Below, piece by piece: positions 27,304 to 36,665 of a DNA stretch of 64,000 nucleotides. Both the position numbers and the translations under genes were made by a program. This DNA is from JADJNY01 sp046349615 (GTDB lineage Bacteria; Planctomycetota; UBA1135; GCA-002686595), in contig JAXMBZ010000008.1 of the NCBI GenBank assembly GCA_046349615.1, forward strand, positions 62,001 through 126,000, given 5' to 3'. How positions within the stretch are numbered: position 1 is the first letter of the stretch; the number at the start of each line of letters is the position of its first letter. The notes under the pieces are model-generated. The model was not told where the DNA came from and ran no database searches. It was given only the letters and a program-made list of their open reading frames with translations.

Positions 27304-28233
27304 TCAAGGCCGCGCGAGTTCCTCAGGCAGCTTGAACACCGTCGTCTCGACCTCGCCCGCCATCTCGCGCACGTCGGCGACGCCGAGCTCGCGCAGGCGC
27401 TCGATGACTTCCTGCACGAGGCCCTCGGGCGCCGATGCGCCGGCGGTCACGCCGATCTTCCGCGTCGTGACGAGCCACGCGGGTTGGATCTCGCTCGCGT
27501 CGTCGATCAGGTAGCTGCGCACGCCGCTGCGCGTGCCGAGCTCGGCGAGCCTATTCGAGTTCGAACTGTTCTTGCTGCCGATGACGATCAGGACGTCGAT
27601 GCCCTCGTCCGTCATGCGCTTCACCGCGTTCTGGCGGTTCTGCGTCGCGTAGCAGATGTCCTTGAGCTCGGGGCCCTGGATGTTCGGGAAGCGGCGCACG
27701 AGCGCGTCGATCACCTCGCGCGTGTCGTCGATCGAGAGCGTCGTCTGCGTCACGTAGGCGAGGCGGTCGGGGTCCGCGACCTCGAGCGCGTTCACCTCCG
27801 CGACGGTCGAAAGCACCGTGACCGGTCCTTCGATGCGGCCGCGCGTGCCTTCGACCTCGGGGTGGCCCGGGTGGCCGATCAGGATCACGTGCCGGCCCTT
27901 CGCGTGGTAGCGCTGCGCCTGCTGGTGGACCTTCGTCACGAGCGGGCACGTCGCGTCGATCACGCGCAGCCCGCGCGCGGTCGCCGTCGCGACGACCTCG
28001 TCGGAGACGCCGTGCGCGCTGAAGATCGTGACGGAGCCGGGCGGGACCTCCTCGAGCGCGTCGATGAACTTCACGCCGCGCGACGCGAGGTCGTCGACGA
28101 CGTGGCGGTTGTGGACGATCTCGTGGAGCACGTACACGGGTGCGCCGTGGAGCTCGAGCGCGCGCTCGACGATCTCGATCGCGCGGTCGACTCCGGCGCA
28201 GAAACCGCGCGGGTTGGCGAGGCGGACTTCCAT
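27304..28233 (-). CDS. ispH: 4-hydroxy-3-methylbut-2-enyl diphosphate reductase
   Basis: IspH catalyses the last step of the MEP isoprenoid pathway, reducing HMBPP to isopentenyl and dimethylallyl diphosphate with an oxygen-sensitive Fe-S cluster. All hallmarks are here: LANPRGFCAGVDRAIEI with the first cluster cysteine, VLHEIVHNRHVV, IFSAHGVS, DATCPLVTKVH with the second cysteine, LIGHPGHPEVEGTRG, YVTQTTLSIDDT, DICYATQNRQ with the third cysteine, and GSKNSSNSNRLAELG. The length, 309 residues, is normal. An in-frame ATG at 28248 is an alternative; 28233 matches the usual start next to the LANPRGFCAG motif. The [2Fe-2S] ferredoxin gene upstream may supply electrons (inference). Confidence 0.97.
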   Translation of the reverse strand: MEVRLANPRGFCAGVDRAIEIVERALELHGAPVYVLHEIVHNRHVVDDLASRGVKFIDALEEVPPGSVTIFSAHGVSDEVVATATARGLRVIDATCPLVTKVHQQAQRYHAKGRHVILIGHPGHPEVEGTRGRIEGPVTVLSTVAEVNALEVADPDRLAYVTQTTLSIDDTREVIDALVRRFPNIQGPELKDICYATQNRQNAVKRMTDEGIDVLIVIGSKNSSNSNRLAELGTRSGVRSYLIDDASEIQPAWLVTTRKIGVTAGASAPEGLVQEVIERLRELGVADVREMAGEVETTVFKLPEELARP

Positions 28234-28326
28234 GGGTTCAGGACGCATGATGCGGTCCACCCGCGCGATCGTGCAAGGCGGCGCGGCCGCGCGCGCGGCG
28301 GGAAACGCGCTCGCCAGCCGGGCGCG

Positions 28327-28737
28327 TCAGTGTGCGCCCTCGCTGACGAGGTTGCGGTTCCAGCTCGGGATCTCGACGACGACGTCGCTCGAGCCGTCGG
28401 GGACGGCCTGGCACGCGAGGCGCGAGCTCGCGGTGAGCCCGCGCGCGTTGTCGAGCTGGTCGAGCTCCGCGTCGGTCGGCTCCTGCAGCGACTCCGCGCC
28501 CTTCTTGACGACGACGTGGCACGTCGAGCACGCGCAGACGCCGCCGCAGGCGTGGTCGATCTCGAGGCCGTTCCCGAGCGCGATCTCGAGGATCGAGCCT
28601 TTCGCGCCGTGGCGCGAGTAGGGGAGCTTCGCGGGATCGACCTCGATCACGCGGTTCGCGGGGAGGATCGTCAGCTTGTACGGCTTCGAAGGGAGCCGCA
28701 CCGCCGCCGATTCCATGTAGGGGTTCGTTCCGCCCAT
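28327..28737 (-). CDS. [2Fe-2S] ferredoxin, adrenodoxin/Isc type
   Basis: A 136-residue electron carrier. The cluster ligands follow the C-x5-C-x2-C...C pattern (C64, C70, C73, C109) within EIDHACGGVCACSTCH and SSRLACQAV, typical of the adrenodoxin/Isc ferredoxin group; the extra C68 is also found in that group. The N-terminal 40 residues form a short extension before the beta-grasp core. It sits 14 nt after the DEAD-box helicase gene and 93 nt before ispH on the same strand, so it may be part of one transcript. A role as a reductant for IspH is plausible but not shown. Confidence 0.9.
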   Translation of the reverse strand: MGGTNPYMESAAVRLPSKPYKLTILPANRVIEVDPAKLPYSRHGAKGSILEIALGNGLEIDHACGGVCACSTCHVVVKKGAESLQEPTDAELDQLDNARGLTASSRLACQAVPDGSSDVVVEIPSWNRNLVSEGAH

Positions 28738-28751
28738 CGCGAGCCTCGTGC

Positions 28752-31514
28752 TCAGAGTCCCGTGCCGAAGCCGCCGTCGTCGCTCGGTTTCGGAGCCGGC
28801 GCGTCGCGTCGTTCGCGCGGCGCGCGCTCTTCACGCGGCGCGCGGGCCTCGCGCGGAGCACGCTCTTCGCGCGGAGCACGGTCTTCGCGCGGTTGGCGCG
28901 GTTGGCGCGGAGCGCGTTCCTCGCGCACGGGACGCTCTTCGCGGGGAGCGCGCTCTTCGCGGGGAGCGAGCGCTTCGCGGGGCGCACGCTCTTCGCGCGG
29001 CGCACGTTCTTCGCGCGGAGCACGCGCTTCGCGGGGCGCGCGTTCCTCGCGGGGCGGACGCTCGTCACGCGGAGCGCGCTCGCCCCGCGGCGCGTGGTCC
29101 TCACGCGGAGCTCGGTCGCCTCGCGGAGCGCGCTCCTCGCGGGCAGTCCGCGGAGCGCGCTCTTCGCGAGCTTCCCGCGGAGCGCGTTCCTCGCGCGGCG
29201 CGTCGGCGGGAGCGCTCTCCTCGCGCGCGCGGCGGCGCGGGTGGTCCTTCGCCGTCGGGCGACGCTCGCGCGGAGCGCCCGGGGCGTCGGTCGGACGCGC
29301 CGTCGCCTCGGGCGCGCGCTCGGCGCGTTCCCGCCGCGGTTCACGACGTTCCTCCCGACCTTCGTCGCGAGGCGCCGGTGCCGCGCGCTCCTCGCGCGGA
29401 CGCTCCGCGCGGGCGCTCGGCCGCGCGTCGCGCTCGCTCGGACGTCCCTCGCGGTAGGCCGCGGAAGCTCCGCTCGCGTGGCTCGCGCGCGGGCTCCATT
29501 CGCGATCGCTCGCGTTCGCCGTCGTGCGGCGCTCCGATTCGTCCTCGGGCCAACGCGACGCCGGCTCGGCGCGCTCGCGCGGCTCCAGGTCGTCGAGCTC
29601 CCGCGCACGCCCGCGGTGCGGGCGCTCCGTGTTCGCCGCGCGCTCGAACGTCGTCGGTCGCGCGTCGCGCGAGCCGCGTTCGGGCGCCGCCGGGCGTTCC
29701 TCGCGCCGCGGCCGCTCGTCGCGGGGTGTGCGGGCGTCGGACGCTCCGTGAGCCGCGCGCTCGCCGGGCCGCGGGCGCTCCGAGCGCGAGCCGCGTTCCT
29801 CGCGCGGCGACCGTTCTTCGCGCGCGGGACGTTCGCCCCGCGCGGGACGCGCCGCGCGTTCCACGCCTTCGTCCGCACGCGGGCGGTCGCCGTGCGCGGA
29901 GCGCGTCGGGCGCTCGGCGCGCCCCGTCTGCTCCTCGCGCGCCGGCCGGTCGCTCCGCGCCGGGCGATCGTTCCGCGCCGGGCGGTCTTCGTGCGGCGCG
30001 CGTTCGCTCCGCGCCGGGCGTTCCTCACGCGTCGAGCGCTCTTCGCGCGCCGGACGCTCTTCGCGCACCGGACGCTCTTCGCGCTCGGGACGTTCGTCGT
30101 GCCTCGGGCGTTCACCGCGCGCGGGGCGCTCGCTTCGCTGCGGAGGCTCGTCGTGCTGCGGGCGCTCGTCGTGCTGCGGGCGTTCGGCGCGCGGCGGGCG
30201 TTCGCCGCGCCCCGACCGTTCGTCCCGGTCGCGGCGCGGACCGCGCCCGGGAGGCTCGACCTCGGGAATGTCCCAGGTCGCTTCGTGGAGCACGCGCTTC
30301 CACTTGTGCATGTCCTTGCTCGACACGATCGTGACCGCGAAGCCGCTGCGGCCCGCGCGGCCCGTGCGGCCGATCCGGTGCGTGTAGTCGGTGACGTCCT
30401 GCGGCGAGCCGAGGTTCACGACGTGCGACACGTGCTTCACGTCGAGGCCGCGCGACGCGACGTCCGTCGCGACGAGCGCCTTGACCTCGCCCGTGCGGAA
30501 CGCGCTCATGACGCGGAAGCGCGCCTCCTGGTCGTAGCCGCCGTGCAGCGCCTTGACCGAGAACGGCATGCGCTCGAGCCGCCGCATCAGGCGATCGACG
30601 TCGCCGCGGCGATTGCAGAACACGAGCAGCACGTCCTCCGGCTCGCTCTGCTCGATCACGCGGATCAGGGCGAGCGCCTGGTCGTCCTCGTCGACCTTCA
30701 TCCACGACTGCCGGATCGTGTCGACGGTCTTCACGCCGCTCGCGGTCGCGACCTCGGCGGGGTTCTTCGTGTACTCGCGCGCGAGCTTGAGCAGCTCCGG
30801 CGGGAACGTCGCCGAGAAGAGCAGCGTCTGCCGCTCGTCGGGCATGTACGACAGGATCTGCTTCACGTCGTCGATGAAGCCGATCTCGAGCATGACGTCG
30901 GCCTCGTCGAGGATCGCGAACTCCGTCCACGGGAAGGACAGGAACTTCTGGCGGTAGAGGTCGAGGATGCGCCCCGGCGTGCCGACGACGACCTGCGCGC
31001 CGGATTGCAGCGCGCGCACCTGCGGCTCCATCGGTTCGCCGCCGACGATCAGCGCGGTCTTGACGCCGCGCGCTTCGCCGAGCACGGCGAGGACCTTCTG
31101 CACTTGCTCCGCGAGCTCGCGCGTCGGGCAGAGCGCGAGCGCGAGGACGCTCGCGCGCGCCGGGTCGATCTTCGCCATCATCGGCGCGCCGAACGCGAGC
31201 GTCTTGCCCGTGCCGGTCTCCGCCTTCGCGATCACGTCGCGGCCGTCCAACACGTGTTGGATGGCGAGGCGCTGGATGGGCGTCGGCGTCGTGATGCCCA
31301 TGTCGGCGATCGCCTTCTGGATTTCGTCGCCGAGCTTCCAGTGCTGGAAGTTCTCGATGTCGGGCGGGACCTCGGTCGGGTGGAGGGGCTCGACGGCGGT
31401 GTGGGTGCGGGCGTGCGTGGGCTTGGAACCGGAGCGGCCGCCGCGGCGGCGCGAGTGCGTCGGAGAGGGTGTCAAAGTCGAATCGTCTTCTGGAAAGGAG
31501 TGGGCGGACTGCAC
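28752..31514 (-). CDS. DEAD-box RNA helicase with a 500-residue Arg/Glu/Pro/Ala tail
   Basis: A 920-residue ATP-dependent RNA helicase. Residues about 50-420 form the complete two-RecA core: Q motif (TTPTPIQ, 75-81), Walker A AETGTGKT (98-105), PTRELA (130-135), TPGR (179-182), DEAD (203-206), SAT (234-236), and motif VI HRIGRTGRAG (379-388). The remaining 500 residues are a low-complexity tail built from variants of REERPA, RDERP and PREERA, with almost equal Arg and Glu. Such tails in RhlE/CsdA-like helicases bind RNA and may drive condensate formation, but this one is unusually long. The core is certain; the tail is in frame with high-GC codon use and ends DDGGFGTGL. Confidence 0.95.
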   Translation of the reverse strand: MQSAHSFPEDDSTLTPSPTHSRRRGGRSGSKPTHARTHTAVEPLHPTEVPPDIENFQHWKLGDEIQKAIADMGITTPTPIQRLAIQHVLDGRDVIAKAETGTGKTLAFGAPMMAKIDPARASVLALALCPTRELAEQVQKVLAVLGEARGVKTALIVGGEPMEPQVRALQSGAQVVVGTPGRILDLYRQKFLSFPWTEFAILDEADVMLEIGFIDDVKQILSYMPDERQTLLFSATFPPELLKLAREYTKNPAEVATASGVKTVDTIRQSWMKVDEDDQALALIRVIEQSEPEDVLLVFCNRRGDVDRLMRRLERMPFSVKALHGGYDQEARFRVMSAFRTGEVKALVATDVASRGLDVKHVSHVVNLGSPQDVTDYTHRIGRTGRAGRSGFAVTIVSSKDMHKWKRVLHEATWDIPEVEPPGRGPRRDRDERSGRGERPPRAERPQHDERPQHDEPPQRSERPARGERPRHDERPEREERPVREERPAREERSTREERPARSERAPHEDRPARNDRPARSDRPAREEQTGRAERPTRSAHGDRPRADEGVERAARPARGERPAREERSPREERGSRSERPRPGERAAHGASDARTPRDERPRREERPAAPERGSRDARPTTFERAANTERPHRGRARELDDLEPRERAEPASRWPEDESERRTTANASDREWSPRASHASGASAAYREGRPSERDARPSARAERPREERAAPAPRDEGREERREPRRERAERAPEATARPTDAPGAPRERRPTAKDHPRRRAREESAPADAPREERAPREAREERAPRTAREERAPRGDRAPREDHAPRGERAPRDERPPREERAPREARAPREERAPREERAPREALAPREERAPREERPVREERAPRQPRQPREDRAPREERAPREARAPREERAPRERRDAPAPKPSDDGGFGTGL

Positions 31515-31757
31515 TCCGCGCGCGCGGTTTCACGCACCGACGGCGTCGCGGGGCTCCGCATAGGAATCGGCGCCGGGGCGCGGTCCGTCGTGGGACGCTC
31601 GCGGGGGCCGGCGGCCGGGCGCGGGCGACGGAGGTCGCGGGCGCCGGGTTGGCCGAGGATTCTATCGGAGGAGCGCGCGCGGCGCAGCGCGGAGGAGGAA
31701 CTTCTCGCGTGCCGCTCGTGCGACGGGCGCGGTAGGCTCCCGCGCAGGAGGTCTCGA

Positions 31758-32750
31758 GTGCTCCACGTCCTCGTCCCGGCCCTCGTCGCCGTGCAGGTCG
31801 GCGTCGCCCCCGCCGAAACCGCTCCGCCGCTGCGGCTCGAGCGCACGGTCGAGCTCGCCGACGTCGCGGGGCGCATCGACCACCTGGCGCTCGATCGGAA
31901 GCGCGGCCGCCTTTGGATCGCGGCGCTCGAGAACGGCTCCGTCGAGGTCGTCGACCTGCGCGCCGGCGCGCGCGTGAAGCACGTCGCGGGCCTGCGCGAA
32001 CCCGCGGGCGTCGCCTTCGCGGAGGAGCGCGGCCGCGTCGCCGTCGGATGCGGCGGCGGGACGCTCGCGCTCTTCGACGCGGAGAAGCTGGAGCTCGCGG
32101 GCGCGGTGGAGGGGCTTCCGGACGCGGACAACGTGCGGTGGGATCCCGCGCACGACCGCGTCGTCGTCGCGTTCGGCGAAGGCGGACTGGCGCTCGTCGA
32201 CGCGAAGACGTGGAGCGTGAGCGCGCGCATCGAGCTCGGCGCGCACCCCGAGTCGTTCCAGCTCGACGCGAAGGGGGAGCGCGCGTTCGTGAACCTCCCG
32301 GCGAAGCGCTGCGTCGTGCTCGTCGACCTCGGCGAGAAGAAGGAGCTCGCGCGCGTCGCGCTCGACGTCGCCGCGCGCAACTACCCGATGCTGTGGAGCG
32401 AGGCCGCGCACCTCGTCGCGATCGGGTGCCGCGAGCCGGCGAAGCTCGTCCTCGTCGACGACGCGAAGCCCGCCGTGCTCGCCGCGTTCGACCTCGGCGC
32501 GGACGTCGACGACCTCTTCCTCGACGCGAAGCGCGGGCGGATCTACGCCGCGTGCGGCGGCGGGACGGTCGACGTGTTCGCGCTCGACGCGACGAAGCGG
32601 GACGAGAGTGCGTGCACGCGGACCGCGCGCGTCGAGACCGGGGACGGCGCGCGGACGAGCCTCTTCGACGCCGCGGAGGACCGCCTGTTCGTCGCGCGGC
32701 CGAAACGCGGCGCGATCCCGGCGGCGGTGCTCGTGTACGCGCCGGAATGA
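31758..32750 (+). CDS. Secreted YVTN-like beta-propeller
   Basis: A 330-residue exported protein read from a GTG start preceded by AGGAGG at 6-nt spacing (31746-31751). The N-terminus is a signal peptide (VLHVLVPALVAVQVGVAPAE). The mature part is a run of propeller blades of the YVTN/40-residue type: IDHLALDRKRGRLWIAALENGSVEVVDL, KHVAGLREPAGVAFAEERGRVAV, FQLDAKGERAFVNLPAKRCVVLVDL and DDLFLDAKRGRIYAACGGGTVDVFAL. No catalytic residues are visible, so a binding or scaffolding role is likely. The longer open frame that includes this stretch runs back through the helicase tail on the other strand and is not real. Confidence 0.82.
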   Translation: MLHVLVPALVAVQVGVAPAETAPPLRLERTVELADVAGRIDHLALDRKRGRLWIAALENGSVEVVDLRAGARVKHVAGLREPAGVAFAEERGRVAVGCGGGTLALFDAEKLELAGAVEGLPDADNVRWDPAHDRVVVAFGEGGLALVDAKTWSVSARIELGAHPESFQLDAKGERAFVNLPAKRCVVLVDLGEKKELARVALDVAARNYPMLWSEAAHLVAIGCREPAKLVLVDDAKPAVLAAFDLGADVDDLFLDAKRGRIYAACGGGTVDVFALDATKRDESACTRTARVETGDGARTSLFDAAEDRLFVARPKRGAIPAAVLVYAPE

Positions 32751-32816
32751 CGGCGCTCCGCGCCGTGCCGCGGAGCGCGTCGACGCGGACGGCGCGCTCG
32801 CGGTACAACCTGCCGC

Positions 32817-33587
32817 ATGCGCATCGCCACTTGGAACGTGAACTCGGTCCGCGCCCGCCTCCCGGTCCTGCTCGACTGGCTCGCGCGCGCGAAGCCGGAC
32901 GTCGTGTGCCTGCAGGAGACGAAGTGCCTCGAGGAAGCCTTCCCGCGCGAGGCGATCGAGGACGCGGGCTACCAGTGCGCGATCTACGGGCAGAAGACCT
33001 ACAACGGGGTCGCGATCCTCTCGAAGCGGCGCATCGAGGACGTCGCGCGCGGGATGCAGGACGGCGTCGAGGATCCGGAGGCGCGCGTGATCTCCGCGGT
33101 CGTCGAGGACGTGATCCTCGTCGACGTGTACGTCGTCAACGGCCAGGAGGTCGGGCACCCGCGCTACGAGTACAAGCTCGAGTGGCTCGAGCGCCTCGCG
33201 AAGGACGTCGCGCGGCGGTTCGACGTGACGAAGGAGAAGGTGGTCGTGTGCGGCGACTTCAACGTCACGTTCGACGATCGCGACGTGCACGACCCGGGCC
33301 TGTGGCACGAGAAGATCCTGTGCTCGACGCGGGAGCGCGAGGCGCTCGCGAAGCTGACGGACCTCGGACTCGCGGACTCGTTCCGCAAGTTCCACGAGGA
33401 AGGCGGGCACTTCACGTGGTGGGACTTCCGCACGAAGGGCTTCCAGCGCAAGCAGGGGCTGCGCATCGACCACCTCCTGCTCTCGCCGCCGGCGATGGCC
33501 GCGTGCAGCGCGGTCGAGATCGACCTCGAGCCGCGCGCGGGCGAGAAGCCGAGCGACCACGCGCCCGTGATCGCGACGCTCGGTTGA
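32817..33587 (+). CDS. xthA: Exodeoxyribonuclease III (AP endonuclease)
   Basis: A 256-residue ExoIII-type enzyme that cleaves DNA 5' of abasic sites in base-excision repair and removes nucleotides from 3' ends. The metal and catalytic motifs are complete: WNVNSVRAR at the N-terminus, VCLQETK with the metal-binding Glu, YNGVAILSK, GDFNVTFDDRDV, FTWWDFR, GLRIDHLLLSPP and the final SDHAPVIATL with the catalytic His. Length fits bacterial XthA. It follows the propeller gene by 66 bp on the same strand but probably has a separate role. Confidence 0.95.
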   Translation: MRIATWNVNSVRARLPVLLDWLARAKPDVVCLQETKCLEEAFPREAIEDAGYQCAIYGQKTYNGVAILSKRRIEDVARGMQDGVEDPEARVISAVVEDVILVDVYVVNGQEVGHPRYEYKLEWLERLAKDVARRFDVTKEKVVVCGDFNVTFDDRDVHDPGLWHEKILCSTREREALAKLTDLGLADSFRKFHEEGGHFTWWDFRTKGFQRKQGLRIDHLLLSPPAMAACSAVEIDLEPRAGEKPSDHAPVIATLG

Positions 33588-33755
33588 GCGCGGGGACGGC
33601 GCCGGCCGGGCGCGAGCTCCCGACGATCGCGGCGCGCCCAGCCCGCGACGGGCGGCGCCGTGCACGGGCCGGCGGCGCGCTCCGGCCCGAAAAACGACGC
33701 TTCTCCTTGCGCGTCGCGGCGAGCGCGGCAACAGGTAGGTCGAAGGCCGCCGCGC

Positions 33756-36578
33756 ATGTCCGCCCGCGAATTCGACGTCGACGACGAACTCGCCCGCTCC
33801 GCCTGGGTGCGGGAGCTCGCGCTCCGGATCGCGCGCGACCAGAGCGACGCGGACGACCTCGCGCAGGACGCGTGGCTCGCGGCGCTCTCGCGCCGCACCG
33901 AGGGCGCGCTTCCTTCCGGAGCGTGGTTCCGCGGCGTGCTCGCGAACCTCGCGCGCTTCCGTCGGCGCACGAACGCGCGCCGCGGCGCGCGTGAGCAGGA
34001 CGTCGCGCGTCCGGAGCTCGGCGACGACGACGCCGCGGCGGGACTCGAGCGGCTCGAGAGCCAGGAACTCGTCCTGCGCGCCGTGCGCGAGCTCGACGAA
34101 CCGCTCCGCGCGGCGATCGTCCAACATTGGCTCGAGGGCCGCACGCCCGCGGAGATCGCCGAGCGCACGCGCACGCCGCTGCGCACGGTGCAGATGCGCC
34201 TCGCGCGCGGGCTCGAGCTCCTCCGCATGCGGCTCGCGGGCGACGAGCCTTCGAAACGGCGCTGGATGGCGGCCTGGGCGCCGCTCCTCGCGCGCGTCGA
34301 TTCCCCCTGGCCCTGGATGCTGCTCATGGATGCCAAGCTCAAGCTCGCGCTCGCCGGCACGCTCGCGGTCGGCGCCTTCGTCGCGATCGCGTTCTTCGTC
34401 TCGGACGGCGAGCGCCGTGACGCGCCGTCGACGATCGATGCCGAGTCGCGCGCGGCCGAGCTCGAACGCACGGCCGAGCCCGCGCCCGGAGCGCGCGTCG
34501 AACCCGAGGCCCCGGTCGTGCGGGTCGCGGACTCCGCGCGCGCGAACGCCGCACGCGCGGAGACTTCGAACGCGACGCGGCTCATCGTGCACGTCGTCGC
34601 GAAGGAAACGGGCGCGCCGCTCGCCGACTGGCGCGCGCGGCTCACGCCCGCTCCGGTGCCCGTCGGCGGATGGAGCACGCGCCGCGTCGACGGCCCGCGC
34701 GCGGACGAGCACGGTCAACCGCGCACCGGCGAGGACGGCGTGGTCGAGTTCGACGTCGAGGCCGCGCACGCGTACACGATCGACGCGTTCCCCGAGCCCG
34801 GCGCGACCTCGGGGAAGGTCGACGAGACCGCCGTGCCCGCGCTCACCGCGGGCGAGACGCGCGAGCTCGTGCTCGCCGCTCGCACCGCGTCGGACCTCGT
34901 GTTCCACGTGCGCGTGCTCGACGTCGAACAGCGTGCGCCGATCGCCGGAGCGCGCGTGCGTGCGCGCGCGCAGAACTCCGCCGTGACGACGGAGCCCGAG
35001 AAGATCCTGCGACCGCACGTCGATCGCGAGCTCGCCGACGCCGCGACCGACGCGGCGGGGATCGCGCGGCTCGAGCTCCGTTCGTGGGACCGTCCGTACG
35101 TCGAGGTCGAGGCCGCGGGTCTCGGACGCGCGTTCGTCTCGGTCGACGGCGGGCACGCGACGGTCGCGACCGCGCTCGACGTGTTGCTCTCGCGCGCCGC
35201 GCGCCTCTCGGGGACGCTCGCGGGCGCGGGCGAAGGCGAAGTGCTCGTTCGGGCCCCGTCGTGGGCGTTGATGCCCGGGGATCAGCGCTCGATGCTCGTC
35301 TCGGTCGACACGACCGACGCGTGGTGGAGCGCGAAGCTTGCGCCGGACGGGCGCTTCGCGTTCGACGCGCTGCCCGCGGGCTGCACGTTGGACGCCGAGT
35401 TCTGGCCGGTGCACGGGCAGCCGGCGCGCATCGGAGAGAAAGTCGAGCTCGCGGCCGGCGAGGAGCGCGTCGTCGCGTGGCGTCTCGGCGGACACTGCGC
35501 CGTGCGCGGACGCGTGCTCGACGGCGCGGAGGCGCCCGTCGCGGGCGTCGCGTTGTGGCTCGTGCCCGAGACCGCACCCATGCCGTGCGTGTTCGTCGCT
35601 GGCCATGATGGGGAGACCGTGCGAGCCGTGGAGCTCACGAACGCGGCGGGGGAGTTCACGTTCGCGGAGGTCACGCCGGGCAAGTGGCAGGTCGGGCTCG
35701 CGCCCGACGTCCAGATCCGGTACGGCCGGCCCGGACTCGACGTCGTCGGGCTTTCCGAGCGCGTCGAGATCGCCGACGCCGACGTGGTGCGTGAGCTCGT
35801 GCTGCGCGTGGATCGCGGTCTGTACGTTTCCGGCGTCGTGCGGACGCCGGACGGCGCGGCGCCCGCGCACGCCTACGTGCAGGCGAACGACGTCGCGGGC
35901 CGCGCTTCGTTCACCGAGAACACGTCGGACGGCACGTTTCGGGTCGGCCCTGTCCTGCGCGGACGCTACCGCCTCTCCGCGACCGGAGATCCGCACGGAC
36001 CGACGCCGATCGTCGAGGTCGAGGCGGGCGCCGAAGGCGTCGTGCTCACGCTCACGGCCGGGGCCGCGATCCACGGCCGCGTCGTCGACGCATCGGGCGC
36101 GCCGCCGCCGTACGAGATCCAAGTCGCCGCGTCGGAGGGCAGTCGCGTGCGCTTCACGATGATGGCGACGACGACGGACGAGAAGGGGGAGTTCACGCTC
36201 GACGGTCTCGAGCCCGGAGCGTTCGACGTCGTCGCGAGCACGACGGGCGGGCGCTTCGGCGTGACGCGCGGGATCGTCGCGAAGCCGGGCGGGACGACGG
36301 AGGTCGAGGTCCGGCTCGACGCGGGCGCGCGGCTGCGCGTGCGGTGCGGGTACGAGAAGGGCTCGCTCCTCGTGCGCAGCGACGGCGCGTTGATCCACAT
36401 GCTGCAACCGGATTCGAAGGCGCCCGTGGAGTGCGCGCTTCCGTCGGGGCGGATCACCGTGGAGCTCGTGAAGTACGTCCAGCGCGACGGAGCGTGGGGG
36501 CCCGAGACGCTTTCGAAGGAGAGCGCCGACCTCGCGCCGGGCGAGACGAAGGAGCTCGTGCTCGACGCGCCGAAGTGA
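33756..36578 (+). CDS. ECF sigma factor fused to a membrane segment and carboxypeptidase-regulatory-like domains
   Basis: A 940-residue fusion. Residues 1-165 are an ECF-type sigma factor with region 2 (RIARDQSDADDLAQDAWLAALS, about 24-45) and region 4 (EGRTPAEIAERTRTPLRTVQMRLARGLELL, about 127-156). A transmembrane helix follows (about 194-215, KLKLALAGTLAVGAFVAIAF). The remaining 720 residues are beta-rich repeats of the carboxypeptidase-regulatory type (for example RGRVLDGAEAPVAGVALWLV, GEFTLDGLEPGAFDVVASTTG), predicted outside the cytoplasm. So sensing and promoter recognition may lie in one polypeptide. No separate anti-sigma factor is next to it. Membrane-linked ECF variants are known in planctomycetes. 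The ATG at 33756 is the only start that keeps region 2 intact. Confidence 0.9.
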   Translation: MSAREFDVDDELARSAWVRELALRIARDQSDADDLAQDAWLAALSRRTEGALPSGAWFRGVLANLARFRRRTNARRGAREQDVARPELGDDDAAAGLERLESQELVLRAVRELDEPLRAAIVQHWLEGRTPAEIAERTRTPLRTVQMRLARGLELLRMRLAGDEPSKRRWMAAWAPLLARVDSPWPWMLLMDAKLKLALAGTLAVGAFVAIAFFVSDGERRDAPSTIDAESRAAELERTAEPAPGARVEPEAPVVRVADSARANAARAETSNATRLIVHVVAKETGAPLADWRARLTPAPVPVGGWSTRRVDGPRADEHGQPRTGEDGVVEFDVEAAHAYTIDAFPEPGATSGKVDETAVPALTAGETRELVLAARTASDLVFHVRVLDVEQRAPIAGARVRARAQNSAVTTEPEKILRPHVDRELADAATDAAGIARLELRSWDRPYVEVEAAGLGRAFVSVDGGHATVATALDVLLSRAARLSGTLAGAGEGEVLVRAPSWALMPGDQRSMLVSVDTTDAWWSAKLAPDGRFAFDALPAGCTLDAEFWPVHGQPARIGEKVELAAGEERVVAWRLGGHCAVRGRVLDGAEAPVAGVALWLVPETAPMPCVFVAGHDGETVRAVELTNAAGEFTFAEVTPGKWQVGLAPDVQIRYGRPGLDVVGLSERVEIADADVVRELVLRVDRGLYVSGVVRTPDGAAPAHAYVQANDVAGRASFTENTSDGTFRVGPVLRGRYRLSATGDPHGPTPIVEVEAGAEGVVLTLTAGAAIHGRVVDASGAPPPYEIQVAASEGSRVRFTMMATTTDEKGEFTLDGLEPGAFDVVASTTGGRFGVTRGIVAKPGGTTEVEVRLDAGARLRVRCGYEKGSLLVRSDGALIHMLQPDSKAPVECALPSGRITVELVKYVQRDGAWGPETLSKESADLAPGETKELVLDAPK

Positions 36579-36665
36579 CGCGGAGGCGCGCCGCTCGAGA
36601 AGCGCCGTTTCCCCGTCGACGGACGCGGCGCGAGAGCGTCTCATGTCCGCCGGAGGTGCGCTCAC

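Noticed and set aside
28748..30334. Plus-strand open frames opposite the helicase tail
   Set aside because: They mirror the Arg/Glu-rich repeats on the other strand and have no start signal.
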